From: UBA4416 sp964541155
GTDB lineage: Bacteria; Bacteroidota; Bacteroidia; B-17B0; Aurantibacillaceae
DNA: 64,000 nt
Reading direction: 5' to 3'
Assembly (NCBI GenBank): GCA_964541155.1
Contig: CAZIPC010000003.1
Span: 186,001-250,000 of the forward strand
Shown: in pieces, positions 17,438 to 23,049 of the stretch
Layout: every line of letters starts with the position of its first letter
Numbering within the stretch: the first letter of the stretch is position 1
The notes under the pieces: generated by a model
Databases searched by the model: none
What the model was told of the DNA's origin: nothing
What the model saw: the letters and a program-made list of their open reading frames with translations, nothing else
Program-made: the position numbers and the translations under genes

Positions 17438-18019
17438 TTAGAGGTTCGTTGTTTTGGTTAACTGTTGACCTTTTCTGTTATCCCATTCTCGTTTTAGCAT
17501 TGCATATTGTAATTCACTCCCCCATTTTCCTTTAAAAAAAATATTTTCAATAAAGTAACCTTCTTGCCTAAAGCCTATGCTTTTCAATAGGTTAATGGAA
17601 GCTGTATTTTCTGCATCTGTAATTTCAACTACTCTGTGTATTTTTATTACGTCAAACAAAAAAGTCAAAATTCCAATAAGAACTTCTTTTGCAAAACCTT
17701 TTTTTTGTTCAAGATGAGAAATTGTTATTCCAATTTCTGCAATTCTAGTGTCGTATGGGGCAAGTTTAATTGCACAGTCACCAATAAGCTGTTTCGTTAC
17801 TTTATTTTCAATGCCATACTGTACCCATTCTCCTGCTTTTCCAAAATGTTTTATGGAGTTGTTTTTAATGAATTCTTCGGCTTGTTCAATTGTCATAACA
17901 TCAAAACCTTGATATTTTGTAACTTCTGGGTTAGAGCGATAAATATAAAAGTCAGATAAGTCAAATAAGTTGAGGTGCCGAATTATAAGCCTTGTCGTTT
18001 CTATATTTAATGTTTCCAT
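17438..18019 (-). CDS. GNAT family N-acetyltransferase (RimJ/RimL-like)
   Basis: 193 residues with the RimJ/RimL layout: N-terminal TTRLIIRHLNLFDLSDFY, the acetyl-CoA loop region HLEQKKGFAKEVLIGILTF, and ENTASINLLKSIGFRQEGYF near the C-terminus. It should acetylate an amine using acetyl-CoA in the cytoplasm; the acceptor is unknown (protein N-terminus, polyamine or drug). It is an isolated minus-strand gene between two palindromic structures, in a stretch where GTC/GAC triplets are visibly more frequent than in the flanking core genes. This suggests acquisition as a single-gene cassette. Confidence 0.85.
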   Translation of the reverse strand: METLNIETTRLIIRHLNLFDLSDFYIYRSNPEVTKYQGFDVMTIEQAEEFIKNNSIKHFGKAGEWVQYGIENKVTKQLIGDCAIKLAPYDTRIAEIGITISHLEQKKGFAKEVLIGILTFLFDVIKIHRVVEITDAENTASINLLKSIGFRQEGYFIENIFFKGKWGSELQYAMLKREWDNRKGQQLTKTTNL

Positions 18020-18072
18020 TGTATGTATTTTTTCTGTTTTTTGATTTATAAGGGTTTGTTATTTACAATGCC

Positions 18073-18204
18073 TGATAACGTTTTGCGGCTTAGCGAAGGT
18101 GGCGATTTTCACCACAAATGTTGATGCGGAGAACAGAACTTTGATTAACCACAAATGTGTCTGCGGAGAACGAAACCGCCACTTTTGCCAAACCGCTGTT
18201 AGCA
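18073..18204. repeat. attC-like imperfect palindrome
   Basis: The left arm, beginning TGATAACG at 18073 and ending GGCG at 18104, is largely complementary to the right arm 18177-18204 that ends GTTAGCA. The outer seven bases (TGATAAC against GTTAGCA) match at six positions, and GCGGCTTAGCGAAGGTGGCG matches the reverse complement of the right arm at 16 of 20. The loop is about 72 bases. Paired 7-base ends around an imperfect stem are the form of an integron attC site. No integrase is in the window, and the ends do not fit RYYYAAC/GTTRRRY strictly, so the label stays tentative. Confidence 0.5.
18111..18176 (+). repeat. 29-bp direct repeat pair inside the palindrome loop
   Basis: Copies at 18111-18139 and 18148-18176 both begin ACCACAAATG and share TGCGGAGAAC, with an 8-base spacer. 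They differ at only a few positions. They make up most of the loop of the surrounding palindrome. Two copies with so short a spacer are not a CRISPR array. Confidence 0.8.
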
Positions 18205-18212
18205 CCAGTAAG
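18198..18212 (+). repeat. left 15-bp inverted repeat of the RHS islet
   Basis: GTTAGCACCAGTAAG is the reverse complement, at 14 of 15 positions, of the sequence at 20771-20785. The two copies enclose three same-strand genes. The first bases also form the outer right end of the attC-like palindrome. Confidence 0.7.
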
Positions 18213-18223
18213 TTTTCTGTCGG

Positions 18224-18559
18224 TCAAATGCTGTAAACTATAATTGTCGTTACTGTTGCGGAAAAGATGATACAATATGCCAATTCAATTAACGCAAGTC
18301 TAAAAATAGTTTGTTTCTGAAATTCGTGTCGTTTGCGAAATATTAGATTTGTCAGCAGAGACAATAAGTAAAATATAAATCCAACTGTCAAGCCGAACAA
18401 AAACTTAGTAAGAAAGAAACTCCAAAAATTTTCAGCAATCAATTTATCTAGTTGGTCTTTTGATAGCATATTAAATGCAATAGCAAATAGCATCGAAAAA
18501 CTGCTTGTTAACAAGAGAATTGACTTGACAATTATATAAATGATTTTATATTTCTTCAT
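18224..18559 (-). CDS. small three-helix membrane protein, candidate immunity protein
   Basis: 111 residues from the ATG at 18559, one base after the stop of the RHS/lipase-like gene. A longer upstream extension would overlap that gene and is not believable. About three hydrophobic helices are visible (residues ~5-28, ~45-66 and ~85-110) with a basic RKRHEFQKQ loop between the last two, so it is an integral membrane protein of unknown family. Tight coupling behind a secreted hydrolase with an RHS core suggests a protector of the producing cell; this is inference from position only. Codon and base use match the two genes upstream. Confidence 0.6.
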   Translation of the reverse strand: MKKYKIIYIIVKSILLLTSSFSMLFAIAFNMLSKDQLDKLIAENFWSFFLTKFLFGLTVGFIFYLLSLLTNLIFRKRHEFQKQTIFRLALIELAYCIIFSATVTTIIVYSI

Positions 18560-18560
18560 G

Positions 18561-19715
18561 TTAGTAAGCCCAAGGCCCAGTGTAGGTATTGGTTGTCCCT
18601 GTTCCGTTATATTGAGTGCCTCCAAAATTTAAAATATTGAATTGAGTTCCATTTGTATTTCCAGTTGAATTGTATGAGTTGCTTGGCCCTGTAAATGTTC
18701 CAAATGGAGTGGACATAGTATTACCCGTGACATTCATTTGCATATTTTGTAAATCATTTACCATATTCCATGTACTACTTTGAAATTTTGTGTCTGCGTG
18801 ACTATTCATATAATCAGAAACAAAATTTCTGTCTGTGCTAACTTGACCATAACGGTCAACTCCTGGAATCATATAATTACTTCCGCTATTTTTATACATT
18901 AGTACTGCATCGTTCTCAAGATTTAATTGCATTGTCGGGGCAGAACTTGATTTAAAACCACTTGGGTCTGCTGGTGATAGGTGAACAACTTGCTCAACTG
19001 CAATTTTTTGTTCTTGCAAATATTTTATCATTCCTTCGGAATATGCACCACCCATACTATGTGAAACAATCTTTACAGTTTCACCTTCTACCATACCTGC
19101 TGTAATTGTTTGTAGGTTAGCTTTTGCATACGCATAACCTGCATTAAACCTATCTTCAGCACTTGAATTCCAAGCACCTCTACCGTCAACAAATCCTTTA
19201 TTGTTATCGTTGAAAAATGTTTGCGCTGATTTAACAAAACTGCTACCCCAATAACCTTGTCCGCCTGTTGTTCCAATCATATTTTGAGCAATACTTTTAG
19301 GCATTGTTCCATCTCCAGTATTATAATAGCCATTAACGAAAATAATTTTACGTCCATCTGGGTCAATTGCATTAATACAGTTGTTTGCTACAAAAGCATA
19401 AGGACTTATTGAAGGATATTCATTAGCTAAAGGGTCAGTAGATAACCAACGTAAAAGTTGGTCAGGCTGAATTTTTGTTCTACTTAAAATGCTATCGTTT
19501 AAACCTAAAAATAAAATGTATCCTTCATCCATATTAAACGCAATGGCTTTAGTTTTTGAACTCGGGTCGTTATTCGGGATTACAAAGAAATCCTTTACTT
19601 TAGTTTCATAAACTACATTGGTTTTGTGTCCGAAAATCGCATAAGGATTATCGTTCTGAGCATTAGCAGCGAAGCTGCTAATTGCTAATAAGGTTAAAAG
19701 AATTTTTGTTTTCAT
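18561..19715 (-). CDS. secreted RHS-core protein with alpha/beta-hydrolase (lipase-like) C-terminal domain
   Basis: 384 residues from the ATG at 19715, which begins a clear signal peptide (MKTKILLTLLAISSFAANAQ). Residues ~87-122 are the RHS repeat-associated core end: RWLSTDPLANEYPS, then SPYAFVANNCINAIDPDGR. In polymorphic toxins this core immediately precedes the toxin domain, but here the long array of YD repeats is absent. The C-terminal ~260 residues look like a lipase: IVSHSMGGA holds the nucleophile Ser220, and downstream SPADPSG and NSHAD offer Asp and His. The first residue of GxSxG is Ser, a mild deviation. It is the middle gene of a three-gene minus-strand unit. It could be an effector against lipids of rival cells or a surface esterase. 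Confidence 0.7.
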   Translation of the reverse strand: MKTKILLTLLAISSFAANAQNDNPYAIFGHKTNVVYETKVKDFFVIPNNDPSSKTKAIAFNMDEGYILFLGLNDSILSRTKIQPDQLLRWLSTDPLANEYPSISPYAFVANNCINAIDPDGRKIIFVNGYYNTGDGTMPKSIAQNMIGTTGGQGYWGSSFVKSAQTFFNDNNKGFVDGRGAWNSSAEDRFNAGYAYAKANLQTITAGMVEGETVKIVSHSMGGAYSEGMIKYLQEQKIAVEQVVHLSPADPSGFKSSSAPTMQLNLENDAVLMYKNSGSNYMIPGVDRYGQVSTDRNFVSDYMNSHADTKFQSSTWNMVNDLQNMQMNVTGNTMSTPFGTFTGPSNSYNSTGNTNGTQFNILNFGGTQYNGTGTTNTYTGPWAY

Positions 19716-19743
19716 TATGCTATGAAATTTAGTGTAAATATAA

Positions 19744-20754
19744 TTATTTTTTAGTTGTTTGATTTCTTTTGGCTTTTTCATTGTCAACCGATTTTACCCA
19801 CTCTTGATATACTTCTGTTGGCATATCTTTATGCCCCAAACTGTCTATTGTTCCAATTGTTTTTTTGTAAAGAGCAATGTTATTATTTATAAATTCCTTG
19901 TTTGGATTGGCTTTTTTCTTTTCTGCTTCAATTTTGTCCCGAATACAATTTGCTTTCATCATTATTAAGGGAATACATTTAGGAAAATACTGTAACGCTG
20001 TATTTGCTGTTTGTAAAACAAAATCATCGTTACCAAATTGAAATTCATAAGCACTTGCTAAATCAAACATTGTCATTGCAATGCTTTCTTTTTGAGAAAG
20101 TGGGTTCATATAAATTCCGCTTTTAATTGCTTCTACTGAAATTGTCATTTGTTTAATAATCCATTGGTCTCTCGGAAAACCACCATTTGTAAGTTCTACG
20201 TTTGACCATTGTCCTTTTTCGTCAATGTGTTTTATGTAAACGTGGTTTGGTGCAAGTGCTAAACTTGCTTTTCCTCCAATTTCTTCGCAGAGTATTTTGT
20301 AATAATAAGGCAAAGAGTGGCAGTTGCCACTTCTTGTTTTTATTAATTTGGTAACAAACATTTTAGTCCAGTCTTTGTCGCCCATAAAATCGTCAAAGTC
20401 ATAAGTGCAAGGCTTGAAATTGTTGATTGGCAAGCTGTCTGTCATATAGCTAAAAACCGCCCAATTACCTGCGGTCTTATAGTTTTGAAGTCCACGTTGT
20501 TTGATTAGTTCTTTCAATTGTTGTCCAGTCGCTGTTATTCCGTTGCAAAAGGTTTGATAATTCAATTGTCCTTTGTGGTAAGCGTTCTCGGTCAAAAATA
20601 CCGCTCTTTTGAAGTCAATTGGTTTCTGTCCTTTGAGCATTTGTAGCTGTTCGCTGAATGCTTGTTTGTAAATTATCTTGGGGTCTGCCGTTTGTCCTAA
20701 GGTCAACAGTGTCCCGAAGAAGAAAATTGTCAATGTTGTGATTAGTTTATTCAT
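19744..20754 (-). CDS. secreted transglutaminase-like (papain-fold) protein
   Basis: 336 residues with a signal peptide (LITTLTIFFFGTLLTLGQ). A central segment carries TRSGNCHSLPYYYKIL (Cys145), APNHVYI (His171) and WSNVELTNGG (Glu/Asn near 187-190), the spacing expected for a transglutaminase-like Cys-His-acidic site; SirB1-type proteins look similar. The C-terminal third is helical and TPR-like (ANTALQYFPKCIPLIMMKANCI) with a Lys-rich end. It starts the three-gene unit and ends 28 bases before the RHS/lipase-like gene. Its function is unknown. It may process or cross-link a surface protein or cooperate in effector export. Confidence 0.6.
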   Translation of the reverse strand: MNKLITTLTIFFFGTLLTLGQTADPKIIYKQAFSEQLQMLKGQKPIDFKRAVFLTENAYHKGQLNYQTFCNGITATGQQLKELIKQRGLQNYKTAGNWAVFSYMTDSLPINNFKPCTYDFDDFMGDKDWTKMFVTKLIKTRSGNCHSLPYYYKILCEEIGGKASLALAPNHVYIKHIDEKGQWSNVELTNGGFPRDQWIIKQMTISVEAIKSGIYMNPLSQKESIAMTMFDLASAYEFQFGNDDFVLQTANTALQYFPKCIPLIMMKANCIRDKIEAEKKKANPNKEFINNNIALYKKTIGTIDSLGHKDMPTEVYQEWVKSVDNEKAKRNQTTKK

Positions 20755-20770
20755 TGCTGTGTCGTCTTTA

Positions 20771-20785
20771 CTTATTGGTGCTAAC
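20771..20785 (-). repeat. right 15-bp inverted repeat of the RHS islet
   Basis: CTTATTGGTGCTAAC pairs with 18198-18212 at 14 of 15 positions. It lies 16 bases upstream of the first islet gene. Just outside it GCTAACCGCCAC repeats part of the boundary vocabulary (CTAAC, CCGCCAC) of the palindrome at the other end. Confidence 0.7.
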
Positions 20786-21047
20786 TAGTCGCTAACCGCC
20801 ACTTATTCGTTTGTAATTACTTACAATTAATTAAAAATGGTTTTATAGGTTTTATAATAAATTTAAATAATGCGTGTTTAGTTAAGTAAATCTAATTATT
20901 AATCATCAACATAAAAAAAATAAAACATTATTTATTATAGTTAGCAAATTAATACCTTGTATTTTCTTTTATTTACAAGTATTTTAAGGCACATATATCT
21001 TAATGTAGTGTTTGTAAAAGTTAGTGCAACCTGCTGGTGTAATGCAA
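20786..21047. other. AT-rich gene-free spacer
   Basis: Between the right edge of the islet and the next gene. It holds a small dyad TTGTAA-TTAC-TTACAA (20811-20826), otherwise AT-rich sequence with stop codons in all frames. I see no RNA gene and no convincing promoter. Confidence 0.6.
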
Positions 21048-21548
21048 TTATTTACCCAACATCTCCTTAAAGGTTTCTTTACCTGGCGTTAAGTTTTTTA
21101 AATTGCTAATAAGCATAAAGGCTCTGTCTACTCTTAATAGTGGGCTTTTTACTGTGTTTACGTAATTTAAAATATAACGCTGCATGCCTGGTTTTAAGGC
21201 ATCAAAGCGGCGCTTGCCTTCGGAGTCTTGCCTAAATAGTTCGGCTAATTCTTCGGGCACATCTACACCATATTTACTCGTGTCTTGGGTTAATGTAACG
21301 GTTACAATACTGCCCTGTTCAACATGCAGTGCTTTCATGCGTTTGCTGTTAATAGAGATGTAGGCTTTACCTTCTGGCAATGCCATTAGCCCGCATTGAA
21401 ATTGTAATTGGTTATTTACATCACACAGCAATCGCAGCTTGCCAATGCCTCCAATTTTTAAAACCACATGGGCTGGTATTTCTAAATAACAGGTTTTTAA
21501 ATAGCTAAGCTTATCTATATGTGTTTTAAAACGGATGGGTTTCATCAT
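21048..21548 (-). CDS. YdeI/OmpD-associated family protein with DUF1905-like N-terminus
   Basis: 166 residues. The N-terminal beta-rich half (HIDKLSYLKTCYLEIPAHVV, then GKAYISINSKRMKAL and GSIVTVTLTQD) resembles DUF1905. The C-terminal half (VPEELAELFRQDSEGKRRFDALKPGMQRYILNYV) resembles the YdeI/OmdA helical domain. The biochemical role of this common soluble family is not established. Either of the two adjacent ATGs could be the start. It is monocistronic. Confidence 0.75.
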   Translation of the reverse strand: MMKPIRFKTHIDKLSYLKTCYLEIPAHVVLKIGGIGKLRLLCDVNNQLQFQCGLMALPEGKAYISINSKRMKALHVEQGSIVTVTLTQDTSKYGVDVPEELAELFRQDSEGKRRFDALKPGMQRYILNYVNTVKSPLLRVDRAFMLISNLKNLTPGKETFKEMLGK

Positions 21549-21647
21549 AATTAAATGTACTATAATTTTAAAATGCTACAAAATTAGCGCAATAATGTTG
21601 CTTGGCTATGCTATATAAAGCGTACAGGTTTTAATATAAAAAAATAA

Positions 21648-21677
21648 AAAAGCCATTTGATACTTCAAATGGCTTTT
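21648..21677 (-). terminator. intrinsic terminator of the DUF465 gene
   Basis: AAAAGCCATTTGA and TCAAATGGCTTTT form a 13-bp stem with a short loop. On the minus strand the stem is followed by a long T-rich tract. It lies 20 bases downstream of the small DUF465 gene. Confidence 0.88.
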
Positions 21678-21697
21678 AACATCAATGCGTGTGTGTT

Positions 21698-21934
21698 TTA
21701 GTTTTTTAGCATCGTGTATAACGAGTCTTTTAAATGCACACGTTTTGCTCTTAATTCGTGCAAATGTTCATCAGTTGTAGCATTAGCGCCACTCTCGTAA
21801 CTATGTATTTGATGGTCCATTTCATGGTATTCGTCAAATAGTTTTCTAAAATGAGCATTGGTTGTTTTTAATTCATGAATTTTATCTTTCATTTCAGGAA
21901 ATTCGTGTAATAAATCGTGTTTTTGCATGGCCAA
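21698..21934 (-). CDS. DUF465 (YdcH-like) small coiled-coil protein
   Basis: 78 residues, entirely helical and highly charged: DLLHEFPEMKDKIHELKTTNAHFRKLFDEYHEMDHQIH, then ELRAKRVHLKDSLYTML. This matches the DUF465 hairpin family, found as short cytosolic proteins in many Gram-negative bacteria with no settled function. It has its own terminator, so it is probably a single-gene transcript. Confidence 0.85.
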   Translation of the reverse strand: MAMQKHDLLHEFPEMKDKIHELKTTNAHFRKLFDEYHEMDHQIHSYESGANATTDEHLHELRAKRVHLKDSLYTMLKN

Positions 21935-22067
21935 TTTTTTTTAAATTAAGTAATGCTCAAAACTACTCACACGCTCTGTTTTTTTTAAAGACAAAAGTCA
22001 GCTCCAATTCTGATAAATGTCATAGTTCTGTAATGCGTTTTAGTTTAAAAAACTAATAAAACATCAG

Positions 22068-22913
22068 TTAGCCTAATAATACACACCACGCTTCTTTTAC
22101 ATGATTGGTAGTAAGAAGTGTTTTAGCGTATAGGTGTTTTTCGGTATCACTAGCAAAGGTTTTGGTAATAGTTTTGTTATGCTCAGCAATTTCAAGGCTT
22201 GTAGGCAGCGTTTCAATATTGCCTAACTGTCCTAAATCATTGCCCGATAGCACGGTACTTAATTTAATATGCTGTGGTATGGCATCAAAACCAATGCCAA
22301 TGGTGGTTATAGGTTTTTCAATTTCAAATAGGGCGTCGCCATGCGCACGGCAATACCAATTACCACCCATGCGAGCTACTAAATCTATTTTTTGTTGGTC
22401 AATTAATTGTTGCTCATTTAATACAGATTCATCAATGTGTATTTTCACAATTTCGCACATTACTAAGTTGCAGTTACCAATTTCTTTTAATTCAAATACC
22501 TTACATTCTAGCTGCACAGGGCTTTCTTTTACGCGCATGGGTTTAACTAAATCTGATGCAAGGGTTGTAAAACCTGCTTTTTCAAATTCACTCACCCCTT
22601 TAGCAAAAGGGCTACTGGCTAAACTCATTTGATGAACCATATTGTAATTCACAATATTAATAACGCATTCTGGCACTTCTTTAATATTTAAATGGGTGTC
22701 TTTAGCTTGCCCTGTTCGGCCGCTTAAGTTTGGCGAAAAAATGGCAATTGGCGGTTTTGCACCAAATACATTAAAAAAACTAAAAGGGGCTAAGTTATGG
22801 TTGCCTTTAGCATCAACAGTACTAGCAAAACAAATAGGGCGAGGGCCAATAGCTCCTAATAAATAGTGATGAAGTTGCGCTGTTTGTAATTCGGATGGAG
22901 TTAAGGTTAACAT
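22068..22913 (-). CDS. flavin reductase-like (FMN-binding split barrel) protein
   Basis: 281 residues. The split-barrel signature near the N-terminus (LLGAIGPRPICFASTVDAKGNHNLAPFSFFNVFGAKPPIAIFSP) is characteristic of the DIM6/NTAB flavin reductase family, which binds FMN and uses NAD(P)H or acts as an FMN-dependent oxidoreductase. VARMGGNWYCRAHGDALFEI occurs late in the domain, as in longer family members. The C-terminal ~60 residues are an extra helical tail. Partner and substrate are unknown. It stands alone, divergent from the DUF5686 gene. Confidence 0.85.
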   Translation of the reverse strand: MLTLTPSELQTAQLHHYLLGAIGPRPICFASTVDAKGNHNLAPFSFFNVFGAKPPIAIFSPNLSGRTGQAKDTHLNIKEVPECVINIVNYNMVHQMSLASSPFAKGVSEFEKAGFTTLASDLVKPMRVKESPVQLECKVFELKEIGNCNLVMCEIVKIHIDESVLNEQQLIDQQKIDLVARMGGNWYCRAHGDALFEIEKPITTIGIGFDAIPQHIKLSTVLSGNDLGQLGNIETLPTSLEIAEHNKTITKTFASDTEKHLYAKTLLTTNHVKEAWCVLLG

Positions 22914-23049
22914 AAAAAATATAATTTAAAAAAAAGATTTATCAATTGAGTTAATGCTATTATTTATACACTCAAAAGTATGAACAATTTTCATAAAATA
23001 AAGTTGAAGTTTTTAGCAATTAGTGTTACTTTTAAATCAATTAATACGA

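Noticed and set aside
18111..18176. Two 29-bp repeats considered as a CRISPR array
   Set aside because: Only two imperfect copies with an 8-bp spacer, no cas genes nearby, and both copies lie inside the loop of a larger palindrome.
18560..18625. Longer N-terminus for the small membrane protein
   Set aside because: The extension reads through the coding end of the RHS/lipase-like gene and has no signal or helix character; the ATG one base after that stop is a better start.
19716..19787. Longer N-terminus for the RHS/lipase-like protein
   Set aside because: It would overlap the end of the preceding gene and add lysine-rich residues in front of a clear signal peptide.
18198..20785. Islet considered an insertion sequence
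   Set aside because: Inverted ends are present, but no transposase-like ORF is encoded and no target duplication is visible.
20786..21047. Search for a tRNA, small RNA or attachment site in the spacer right of the islet
   Set aside because: No cloverleaf, no strong hairpin with T-run and no direct repeat matching the other side of the islet was found.
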